NCBI GenBank assembly: GCA_948482415.1
Contig: CAOMFZ010000136.1
Span: forward strand, 1 to 5,363
Reading direction: 5' to 3'
Origin: an uncultured Mailhella sp.
GTDB taxonomy: Bacteria > Desulfobacterota > Desulfovibrionia > Desulfovibrionales > Desulfovibrionaceae
DNA: 5,363 nt
In this document: piece after piece, positions 1-5,363 of the stretch
Layout: every line of letters starts with the position of its first letter
Position numbering within the stretch: the first letter of the stretch is position 1
Translations under genes and position numbers: made by a program
The notes under the pieces: generated by a model
Told to the model about the DNA's origin: nothing
The model's input: the letters and a program-made list of their open reading frames with translations, nothing else
Database searches by the model: none

Positions 1-1
1 A

Positions 2-862
2 GCTATCAACTACAGCTTTGTAGGCAATAAGGATTTGGATACGCTCAATCTTCCCAAAGAGGACAGAGTTGTTATTATCAATCCTTTGAGTGCTGAACAA
101 GATGTCCTCCGAACCCACCTTGCAGCCGGCATTTTGCAAAGCGTTCGCGAAAATATCGCCCATGGTGCAAATGGACTGCGTCTTTTTGAAATTGCTCACA
201 CTTTCCACAAAGACAGCCAAAGCGAAACCACAGTCAAAGAACGTCTCCACCTTATTTTTGCCCTCTATGGCAGCCGCTATGACAGTGCATGGGGTAATGG
301 CGAAGAAGAAATTGATTATGCGGATTTGCGCGGCTTAGTTGATACTTTCATTGTCGATTTTCTGCACCTTGACCCAATGCAGGTACAAAAATTATCTGCT
401 CACCCATACCTTACCCCTGCAGTGGAACTTTCCGCTAAAGACGGACAACTTATCGGGATTATGGGACGTGTGCAGAAAAATATTGCCGATGAATACTATG
501 CCAAAAAGCCTGTCTGGATTGCAGACCTTGAACTTGACACGTTAGAAGAACTTGCGCTTGGCAAAAAACCGCACTTCACGCCGCTTGCCGTGTATCCTGC
601 TGTTCGCCGCGATATTACCTTTATTTGTCCGCAGAATATGCCTGTAAAAACTGTTCTCGACGCTATTTGCCAAAATAAAGGCAAATTCTTCACTGCGGCA
701 GAACTTCGTGACCTGTATATCCCCAAGGACAGCAGCGAACGCAATCTGACTTTCCGTCTTACCTTCCAATCTCCTGACAAAACTCTCGAAGATAAAGAAG
801 TGGATAAGGAAAGAGAAAAAATTACCCAAGCAGTTATTAAAACGCTTGGTATCAGAATGTAA
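2..862 (+). CDS. pheT: Phenylalanyl-tRNA synthetase beta subunit, C-terminal part (5' end outside window)
   Basis: PheT pairs with PheS in the alpha2-beta2 cytoplasmic enzyme that charges tRNA-Phe with phenylalanine using ATP. The frame is open from base 2 to the TAA at 860-862, giving 286 residues; PheT is usually about 800 residues, so the N-terminal tRNA-binding, B3/B4 editing and B5 regions lie upstream. The visible part starts in the catalytic-like core with INYSF, then NPLSAEQDVLRTHL (about residues 27-40) and RLFEIAHTF, all typical of PheT. The last ~95 residues are the ferredoxin-fold anticodon-binding domain (FDX-ACB), which binds tRNA-Phe. It begins near YPAVRRDITFI (about residue 198) and includes ERNLTFRLTFQS and the closing LEDKEVD segment. 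A TTG at base 35 is internal and not a start, because conserved PheT residues precede it. A terminator follows directly. No frameshift or missing motif is seen. Confidence 0.97.
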   Translation, partial: AINYSFVGNKDLDTLNLPKEDRVVIINPLSAEQDVLRTHLAAGILQSVRENIAHGANGLRLFEIAHTFHKDSQSETTVKERLHLIFALYGSRYDSAWGNGEEEIDYADLRGLVDTFIVDFLHLDPMQVQKLSAHPYLTPAVELSAKDGQLIGIMGRVQKNIADEYYAKKPVWIADLELDTLEELALGKKPHFTPLAVYPAVRRDITFICPQNMPVKTVLDAICQNKGKFFTAAELRDLYIPKDSSERNLTFRLTFQSPDKTLEDKEVDKEREKITQAVIKTLGIRM

Positions 863-895
863 TTTTTTTCAGACAATTTATCTTTTTGAAAACAT

Positions 896-929
896 AAAAC
901 AGCAGACATTTTTTGTTTGCTGTTTTTTT
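896..929 (+). terminator. Rho-independent terminator of the pheT operon
   Basis: An inverted repeat with arms 896-908 (AAAACAGCAGACA) and 914-926 (TGTTTGCTGTTTT) pairs over 13 positions with a single G-U, around a five-T loop. The 3' arm runs into a seven-T tract at 923-929. It begins 33 bp after the pheT stop codon. This is the classical form of an intrinsic terminator on the plus strand. The 5' arm starts with an A run, so some bidirectional activity is possible. It separates the translation operon from the carbon-metabolism operon downstream. Confidence 0.9.
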
Positions 930-938
930 ATTAAAAAC

Positions 939-992
939 TTGCAGAAACCCCTTAAATTTTACTGGATAATATTAAGAAAATAAGATAAAATA
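939..992 (+). promoter_or_regulatory. Candidate promoter region for the merR-rpe-tkt-pgk operon
   Basis: The only sizeable gap before the four-gene unit lies after the pheT terminator, so a promoter is expected here. Two weak sigma70-like readings are visible. One is TTTACT (958-963), 17 bp, TAAGAT (981-986), each box matching 4 of 6. The other is TTGCAG (939-944), 20 bp, GATAAT (965-970), with a good -10 but a poor -35. A 20-bp spacer would suit promoters activated by MerR-type proteins, which typically have 19-20 bp spacers. Imperfect dyads overlap the area: CAG at 942-944 with CTG at 962-964, and CTTAA at 951-955 with TTAAG at 972-976. The choice between the readings is not decided by the sequence. 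Confidence 0.35.
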
Positions 993-1018
993 AAAGTAAT
1001 CAAACAAAAGGGAATTTC

Positions 1019-1408
1019 ATGGCACTACGAGTTTACAGAATTGGCGAAGCTGCAAAAATCCTCGATGTAAAAACCAGTGTTCTTCGCTTTTGGGAAACAG
1101 AATTTCCGCAAATTCGCCCCAAGCGAACAGAAACAGGGCAGCGCTATTATTCTGAAAAAGATATGCATATTTTGAAAAAAATCCATACCTTACTCTATCA
1201 GGAAGGCATGACAATCAAAGGTGCGCAAAAAACACTCAAAGGTTCCGCTGAACCCTTAGCCGACGATATTACCCTGCCTTTAGAACAAAATACCCTTGTT
1301 TCCGAAGATGAATATCCTCTTGAAAAAAACACTTCCCACTATAAAGAAACGCTCCATGAAGTATTTTGTGAATTGAAACAACTCCATAATTTATTAGAAA
1401 CAAAATAG
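1019..1408 (+). CDS. Small MerR-family transcriptional regulator, ligand unknown
   Basis: A 129-residue cytoplasmic DNA-binding protein. Residues 4-74 form the winged helix-turn-helix of the MerR family: YRIGEAAKILDVKTSVLRFWE (about 6-26) is the helix-turn-helix. RPKRTETGQRYYSEKD (33-48) is the wing with the family's RYY signature, and the following helix carries ILKKIHTLLYQEGMTIKGAQKTL. Residues about 76-104 are acidic and probably disordered, and 107-128 is a short heptad-like helix that could dimerise. There is one cysteine (C117), so it lacks the multi-cysteine metal site of MerR/CueR/ZntR proteins, and it has no large drug-binding domain. The start ATG at 1019 follows an AAGGGA ribosome site (1008-1013) at a 5-bp spacing. 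It heads an operon with rpe, tkt and pgk, 13 bp upstream of rpe. Control of this operon, or autoregulation, is an inference from position only. Confidence 0.88.
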   Translation: MALRVYRIGEAAKILDVKTSVLRFWETEFPQIRPKRTETGQRYYSEKDMHILKKIHTLLYQEGMTIKGAQKTLKGSAEPLADDITLPLEQNTLVSEDEYPLEKNTSHYKETLHEVFCELKQLHNLLETK

Positions 1409-1421
1409 CGAGAAAACGAGT

Positions 1422-2066
1422 ATGATACTATCACCCTCCCTGCTTTCAGCTGATTTCGGAAATCTTGAGCAAGTACTTAAAGACCTTGAAAAAGCAGAAC
1501 TTTCATGGGTACACTGGGACGTGATGGACGGTTTATTTGTGCCTAACATCACCTTTGGGCAGCACGTTATTAAAATGCTCCGCCCCAAATCAAAACTTTT
1601 CTTTGATGTACATTTAATGATTGAAAAACCTGAACGTTATTTGGAAGATTTCAAAAAAGCAGGGGCAGATATGCTGGTTGTCCATGCAGAAGCAACCAAT
1701 CATATTCAGCGCACCCTTGCAGAAATACGCCGTCTTGGCATGCAGGCAGGACTTGCCTTAAATCCTGCAACTCCGCTGAATGTTTGTGAATATGTGCTTG
1801 ACGATGTGGATATGATTTTACTCATGAGCGTCAATCCCGGTTTTGGCGGACAAAGTTTTATCCCTGCAACCTATGAAAAAATCCGCAAACTTCGGCAAAT
1901 GCTTGGAGACAGAAAATGCCATATTCAAATTGACGGCGGCGTTACTCCTGAAAATACAAAAAAATTATGCAAAGCAGGAGCTGATGTTTTAGTTTCCGGC
2001 TCTGCCTTTTTTGCTCATCCTCCTTTTGACGAACGCCGCAGGGCTTTTCAAAAGGAAGCAATATAA
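1422..2066 (+). CDS. rpe: Ribulose-phosphate 3-epimerase
   Basis: Interconverts D-ribulose-5-phosphate and D-xylulose-5-phosphate in the cytoplasm, supplying the ketose donor of transketolase. The 214 residues match the usual length of about 215-225 and form a single TIM barrel. Signatures in order are SPSLLSADF (4-12), HWDVMDGLFVPNITFG (31-46), FDVHLMIEKPE (61-71), ALNPATP (112-118), MSVNPGFGGQSF (135-146), IDGGV (170-174) and the phosphate-binding GADVLVSGSAFF (186-197). The four metal/catalytic residues of the family are all present: H31, D33, H64 and D171. W32 between the first two is a less common choice than the usual aliphatic residue. The start ATG gives the N-terminus expected for the family. 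Its ribosome site is weak (GAGA at 1410-1413), so translation may partly depend on ribosomes finishing the regulator gene 13 bp upstream. Confidence 0.97.
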   Translation: MILSPSLLSADFGNLEQVLKDLEKAELSWVHWDVMDGLFVPNITFGQHVIKMLRPKSKLFFDVHLMIEKPERYLEDFKKAGADMLVVHAEATNHIQRTLAEIRRLGMQAGLALNPATPLNVCEYVLDDVDMILLMSVNPGFGGQSFIPATYEKIRKLRQMLGDRKCHIQIDGGVTPENTKKLCKAGADVLVSGSAFFAHPPFDERRRAFQKEAI

Positions 2067-2071
2067 ATTAC

Positions 2072-2077
2072 AGAGGA
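2072..2077 (+). promoter_or_regulatory. Ribosome binding site of tkt
   Basis: AGAGGA lies in the 17-bp gap between the rpe stop and the tkt ATG at 2084, with a 6-bp spacing. It is the clearest Shine-Dalgarno sequence within the operon apart from that of pgk, and it fixes the tkt start. Confidence 0.75.
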
Positions 2078-2083
2078 TTTACC

Positions 2084-4084
2084 ATGGAACTTCGCAAAGA
2101 ATGTGCCAATGCTATCCGTGCTTTAGCCATGGACGCTATTGACAAATCTAAATCCGGTCACCCTGGTGCGCCAATGGGTATGGCAAATATGGCTGAAGCT
2201 TTATGGCGGCATGCCTATAAACATAATCCGCAAAATCCAAACTGGGTAAACCGTGACCGTTTTGTTTTATCTAACGGACATGCTTCTATGCTTCTCTACA
2301 GCCTTTTGCATTTGACTGGTTATAATTTGAGCATGGACGACATTAAAAATTTCCGCCAGCTCCACTCTAAAACCCCCGGACACCCGGAAATTGACAGAAC
2401 CGAGGGCGTTGACATTGGAACAGGTCCACTGGGTCAAGGCATTGCCACGGCAGTGGGCATGGCTCTTGCGGAAAAACTCCTTGCCAAAAAATTCAATAAA
2501 GAAAATTACAATATTGTAGACCATAAGACATGGGTGTTTCTTGGCGACGGCTGCCTTATGGAAGGCGTGAGTCAGGAAGCCGTTTCTCTGGCAGGTACTT
2601 GGAAGCTTAATAAACTCATTGCTCTTTATGACAGCAACACTATTTCCATTGACGGCAATATCAAGGGGTGGTTTACGGAAGACGTGGCGAAACGTTTTGA
2701 AGCATGTAACTGGCATGTCATCAAAGATGTTGACGGACACGATCCAAAAGCTCTTGATGAAGCAATAGCAAAAGCTCAAGCTGTGACCGATAAGCCAGTA
2801 CTTATTATCTGCAAAACCATTATTGGTTACGGTTCCCCCAATAAAGCCGGCAAATCCTCCTGTCACGGTTCTCCCATGGGTGCAGAAGAAAATGAAGCCA
2901 CCAAAAAAGCTCTTGGCTGGAACTATGCGCCTTTTGAAATCCCGGAACATCTGTACAAAGCCTGGAATTGCGTTGAAAAAGGCAAAGCTGCCAATGCTGA
3001 ATGGGATAAACTTTTTGCAGAATATCAAAAAGCCTATCCGGAATCAGCGCACGAATTTACCCGCCGCATGAACGGTGAATTTACCCCTGAATATGCACAA
3101 GCATTTGATGCTCTTTTTGCCGGTCTCCTGGAAAATCAGGAAGAACTTGCTACCCGTAATGCAGGCAAAAAAGTCTTGGACGCCATTGCAGAAAGTTTGC
3201 CCGAACTTCTTGGCGGTTCTGCTGACCTGACCGGTTCAGTGGGAACAAAGCATGCACATTCTAAGGACCTTGATCTGGAAAGCTTTGAGGGCAATTATAT
3301 CCACTATGGCGTGCGCGAATTTGGCATGAGCACCATTATGAACGGACTCAGCCTGCACGGCGGCTTTATTCCTTATGGCGGAACATTCCTTGTTTTCTCC
3401 GATTATGCAAAAAATGCCGTCCGTCTTGCTGCCCTTTCTAAAATCCGCGGCATTTGGATACTCACCCACGACTCTATCGGCGTGGGCGAAGACGGTCCGA
3501 CCCACCAGCCCATTGAACAAATTTCCGCTCTCCGCCTGACTCCAAATGTGGATATTTGGCGTCCCTGCGACACCATTGAAAGTGCTGTTGCCTGGAAAGC
3601 AGGTATTGAAAAGAAAGACGGACCTGTCTGTCTTGCCATGAGCCGTCAAAACCTGAAACCGCAAGTCCACAGCAAAGAACAGCTTGCAGACATTGCAAAG
3701 GGTGCCTACATTCTTATGGACAGCGGTCAAACTCCTGACATTATTTTCATTGCCACCGGTTCCGAAGTGGAACTTGCCAGAGCAGGTGCAAAAATATTGC
3801 AGGCTGAAGGCAAAAATGTCCGTGTAGTTTCCATGCCCTGTGCCGATGTTTTTGACAGACAAGACAGTGCCTATAAAGAAAAAATACTGCCTAAAGCTGT
3901 TCGCAGACGCATTGCCCTTGAAGCCGGCAGTGCTGATTTTTGGTATAAATATGTAGGACTTGACGGAGCAATTATCGCCATGACCGGTTTTGGCGAATCC
4001 GCTCCCGCAAGCAAACTTTTCCCATACTATGGTTTTAGCCTTGATAACCTTTTAGAAAAATCAAAAGAACTTTTAGGAGCATAA
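2084..4084 (+). CDS. tkt: Transketolase
   Basis: A thiamine-diphosphate enzyme that moves two-carbon ketol units between xylulose-5-phosphate and ribose-5-phosphate or erythrose-4-phosphate in the non-oxidative pentose phosphate pathway. It is full length at 666 residues (family about 660-670). The N-terminal ThDP domain (about 1-330) has SGHPGAPMGMA (24-34), SNGH (63-66), GPLGQG (114-119) and the metal/ThDP motif from GDGCLMEG (154-161) to N185. It also has the SCHGSPMG loop with H261. The middle pyrimidine-binding domain (about 355-525) has GGSADLTGS (377-385) and REFGM with catalytic E412. THDSIGVGEDGPTHQP (461-476) supplies H462, D470 and H474, and MSRQ supplies R521. The C-terminal domain (about 540-666) contains FIATGSEVELA and GFGES. 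Numbering runs within one residue of the E. coli enzyme, so no domain is missing. It lies 17 bp after rpe and 2 bp before pgk. Confidence 0.98.
   Translation: MELRKECANAIRALAMDAIDKSKSGHPGAPMGMANMAEALWRHAYKHNPQNPNWVNRDRFVLSNGHASMLLYSLLHLTGYNLSMDDIKNFRQLHSKTPGHPEIDRTEGVDIGTGPLGQGIATAVGMALAEKLLAKKFNKENYNIVDHKTWVFLGDGCLMEGVSQEAVSLAGTWKLNKLIALYDSNTISIDGNIKGWFTEDVAKRFEACNWHVIKDVDGHDPKALDEAIAKAQAVTDKPVLIICKTIIGYGSPNKAGKSSCHGSPMGAEENEATKKALGWNYAPFEIPEHLYKAWNCVEKGKAANAEWDKLFAEYQKAYPESAHEFTRRMNGEFTPEYAQAFDALFAGLLENQEELATRNAGKKVLDAIAESLPELLGGSADLTGSVGTKHAHSKDLDLESFEGNYIHYGVREFGMSTIMNGLSLHGGFIPYGGTFLVFSDYAKNAVRLAALSKIRGIWILTHDSIGVGEDGPTHQPIEQISALRLTPNVDIWRPCDTIESAVAWKAGIEKKDGPVCLAMSRQNLKPQVHSKEQLADIAKGAYILMDSGQTPDIIFIATGSEVELARAGAKILQAEGKNVRVVSMPCADVFDRQDSAYKEKILPKAVRRRIALEAGSADFWYKYVGLDGAIIAMTGFGESAPASKLFPYYGFSLDNLLEKSKELLGA
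4075..4079 (+). promoter_or_regulatory. pgk ribosome binding site inside the tkt 3' end
   Basis: AGGAG lies within the last three sense codons of tkt (Leu-Gly-Ala) and sits 7 bp before the pgk ATG at 4087. With only 2 bp between the tkt stop and the pgk start, terminating ribosomes cover the site. Translational coupling of the two genes is therefore likely (inference). Confidence 0.75.
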
Positions 4085-4086
4085 AA

Positions 4087-5262
4087 ATGAAAGCATTAAG
4101 CATGAATGATGTTGATTTAAAAAACAAACATGTGGTTATTCGCTGCGATTTGAACGTACCCCTTAAAAATGGCGTTATCAAAGGCGATAAAAGAATCCGT
4201 GCTGTTCTCCCGACTATCCGGAAAGCATTAGACAATAACTGTGCCGTTATTGTTCTTTCCCACTTGGGACGTCCTACAGAAGGAACCTTTGAAGAAGAAT
4301 TCAGCCTTGCTCCTGTTGCCAAACGTCTCGGCGAACTCTTAGGCAAAGAAGTACGCTTCCATGCTTACGACCCGGAACTCAAAGTTGAAGCCAAAAACGG
4401 CGAAGTTGTTTTGCTGGAAAACGTTCGCTTCCTTGTCGGCGAAAAGAAAAACAACGCTGAACTGGGTGCAAAATTTGCCTCCCTGGGTGATGTCTATATT
4501 ATGGACGCTTTTGGTGCTGCTCACCGTGCACATTCTTCAACAGAATCTGCTATCCGTCAGGCAAAAGTTGCTGTAGCCGGTCCTCTTATGCTCGCAGAAA
4601 TGCAGGCAGCCAACAAAATTCTTCAGGAACCTAAACGCCCATTGTACGCCATTGTCGGCGGCTCAAAAGTTTCCACAAAAGTTACCGTTCTTGAAAACCT
4701 TCTTGGCTTTGTTGACGGTCTTATTGTTGCCGGCGGCATTGCCAATACTTTCCTTTTGGCAGAAGGCTACAATGTCGGCAAATCTCTTGTAGAAGAAGAT
4801 TTTGTTGATCAGGCTAACGCGCTGATTAAGCTTGCAAAAAGCAAAAACGTTGATTTGCCTTTGGCAACAGACGTTGTTGTAGCCAAAGACATGGCCAGCG
4901 GCGAAGGTCTCAGAACGTGTGCTATCAATGATATCAAAGCTGATGAAGCAATTTTTGACATGGGTGAAGAAACCTGCAAAAACTTTGCGAAAATCCTTGA
5001 AAAAGCCAATACCGTTGTTTGGAACGGCCCCCTTGGTGTTTTTGAACAAACTCCTTTTGACAAAGGAACACGCTTTATCGGCAATGCTCTGGCAAATTCA
5101 AAAGCGTACACCCTTGTTTGCGGCGGTGACAGCGTTACTGCGGTTGAACAATTCGGCATTCAGGAAAAAATGGGCTATCTGTCCACCGGCGGCGGTGCAT
5201 TTTTAGAAGTACTCGAAGGAAAAACGCTTCCTTCTGTTGCCGCCCTTGCTGACCGTGCATAA
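4087..5262 (+). CDS. pgk: Phosphoglycerate kinase
   Basis: Catalyses reversible phosphate transfer between 1,3-bisphosphoglycerate and ADP, giving 3-phosphoglycerate and ATP, in glycolysis and gluconeogenesis in the cytoplasm. It is full length at 391 residues (bacterial family about 385-400). The N-terminal substrate domain has IRCDLNVP (18-25), DKRIRA with R36, SHLGRP (58-63), ENVRF with R114 and DAFGAAHRAHSST (140-152) with R147. The C-terminal nucleotide domain has VGGSKVSTK (190-198) with K194 and AGGIANTFL (215-223). It continues with WNGPLGVFE (312-320), CGGDSV (345-350) and the glycine-rich STGGGAF (366-372). All the catalytic and nucleotide-binding residues I can place are present. 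The chosen start gives MKALSMNDVDL, which matches the usual bacterial N-terminus; the ATG five codons later is possible but lacks the AGGAG spacing. It is the last gene of the unit visible here, and no gap gene adjoins it. Confidence 0.98.
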   Translation: MKALSMNDVDLKNKHVVIRCDLNVPLKNGVIKGDKRIRAVLPTIRKALDNNCAVIVLSHLGRPTEGTFEEEFSLAPVAKRLGELLGKEVRFHAYDPELKVEAKNGEVVLLENVRFLVGEKKNNAELGAKFASLGDVYIMDAFGAAHRAHSSTESAIRQAKVAVAGPLMLAEMQAANKILQEPKRPLYAIVGGSKVSTKVTVLENLLGFVDGLIVAGGIANTFLLAEGYNVGKSLVEEDFVDQANALIKLAKSKNVDLPLATDVVVAKDMASGEGLRTCAINDIKADEAIFDMGEETCKNFAKILEKANTVVWNGPLGVFEQTPFDKGTRFIGNALANSKAYTLVCGGDSVTAVEQFGIQEKMGYLSTGGGAFLEVLEGKTLPSVAALADRA

Positions 5263-5278
5263 ATTATAGGATATAATT
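5249..5278 (+). promoter_or_regulatory. Promoter-like element at the pgk stop codon
   Basis: CTGACC (5249-5254, 4 of 6 matches to TTGACA) is followed 17 bp later by a perfect TATAAT (5272-5277). The -10 lies in a small AT-only dyad, AATTATA (5262-5268) and TATAATT (5272-5278), separated by GGA. That dyad is followed by CTTTTTATTTTT. The same bases could thus be a promoter firing into the palindrome downstream, or a weak hairpin plus U-rich tract at the operon end. In AT-rich intergenic DNA a chance TATAAT is not rare, so confidence is low. Confidence 0.3.
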
Positions 5279-5289
5279 CTTTTTATTTT

Positions 5290-5325
5290 TCAAGGAGAAA
5301 ACTTTTCCAAAAGTTTTCTCCTTGA
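5290..5325. repeat. Perfect 17-bp inverted repeat after pgk, possible operon-end hairpin
   Basis: The left arm TCAAGGAGAAAACTTTT (5290-5306) and the exact reverse complement at 5309-5325 are separated by only CC. As RNA it would fold into a long stem of about 16 bp with a four-base loop. It lies 27 bp after the pgk stop, where a terminator is expected. However, the bases after it (CCTCTTTC) are not a proper U tract on the plus strand, and the minus-strand exit is A-rich. It may be a transcript-end stabilising hairpin, a non-canonical terminator, or a copy of a dispersed palindromic repeat. Confidence 0.7.
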
Positions 5326-5363
5326 CCTCTTTCAAAACGTTTTAACTTATTAATTATATATAA
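5326..5363. other. AT-rich right edge with a short palindrome
   Basis: After the large palindrome come CCTCTTTC and the 10-bp palindrome AAAACGTTTT (5334-5343). The remaining bases to the window edge are almost pure A/T (TTAATTATATATAA). No gene starts here. It could be the promoter region of a following gene, but no convincing -35/-10 pair is complete within the window: TTGACC at 5322-5327 is a fair -35, but no -10 at normal spacing matches better than 3 of 6. Confidence 0.4.

Noticed and set aside
35..862. TTG at base 35 as the start of a separate short gene
   Set aside because: The frame is open to the left edge and the upstream residues (AINYSFVGN) continue the PheT core, so this is a truncated pheT and not a new start.
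496..909. Minus-strand open frame crossing the pheT 3' end and terminator
   Set aside because: Its start falls inside the terminator hairpin and nearly all of it mirrors FDX-ACB codons of pheT; the translation looks like low-complexity shadow sequence.
863..1018. Possible riboswitch, T-box or small RNA gene in the gap before the regulator
   Set aside because: Apart from the terminator and promoter-like boxes, the gap is short and AT-rich, with no conserved T-box or riboswitch core and too little room for a structured leader.
2267..3028. Long open frame on the minus strand inside tkt (about 253 codons)
   Set aside because: It lies wholly opposite a well-conserved transketolase, its predicted protein shows no recognisable family signature, and it is explained by the codon use of tkt.
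3236..3862. Second minus-strand open frame inside tkt (about 208 codons)
   Set aside because: Same situation: fully antisense to conserved transketolase codons, with no recognised domain and no promoter or ribosome site of its own that I could see.
4663..5049. Minus-strand open frame inside pgk
   Set aside because: Antisense to the conserved nucleotide-binding half of PGK, with no independent coding signs.
5290..5325. Palindrome as the end of an insertion sequence or an attachment site
   Set aside because: No transposase or integrase, no partner inverted repeat elsewhere in the window and no target duplication are visible; the location after the last operon gene fits an RNA hairpin better.

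Overview
The window is a compact, all-plus-strand stretch of ordinary bacterial housekeeping genes with short intergenic gaps. By eye the base composition is moderately AT-rich (roughly low 40s % GC). The gene order pheT – small MerR-type regulator – rpe – tkt – pgk is one I remember from Desulfovibrio-type genomes (Desulfovibrionales, Desulfobacterota). Together with the low GC, this suggests a low-GC member of that group. The assignment rests on remembered synteny, not on a search.

Layout. Bases 2-862 hold the 3' end of pheT (phenylalanyl-tRNA synthetase beta subunit), cut by the left edge. The 156-bp gap that follows holds a strong intrinsic terminator (896-929) and then an AT-rich stretch with promoter-like elements. 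Next comes a tightly packed four-gene unit: a 129-aa MerR-family regulator (1019-1408), rpe (1422-2066), tkt (2084-4084) and pgk (4087-5262). The gaps between these genes are 13, 17 and 2 bp. No terminator is visible between them, so they very probably form one operon. The last 101 bp contain a consensus TATAAT embedded in a small AT dyad, a perfect 17-bp inverted repeat (5290-5325), a short AAAACGTTTT palindrome and an AT-rich right edge.

How the genes work together. Rpe and transketolase are steps of the non-oxidative pentose phosphate pathway. They interconvert pentose phosphates with fructose-6-phosphate and glyceraldehyde-3-phosphate. Phosphoglycerate kinase handles the C3 end of glycolysis/gluconeogenesis. 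The unit therefore links triose phosphates to ribose, erythrose-4-phosphate and sedoheptulose-7-phosphate supply. The MerR-type protein at the head of the operon is a plausible local regulator, but its signal is unknown. pheT belongs to a separate upstream translation operon that ends at the terminator.

All five proteins look intact where visible, with their catalytic motifs present. I found no mobile element, CRISPR array, RNA gene or obviously new system. The points most worth a second look are the MerR-type regulator tied to a central carbon operon and the unusual palindromic tail after pgk.
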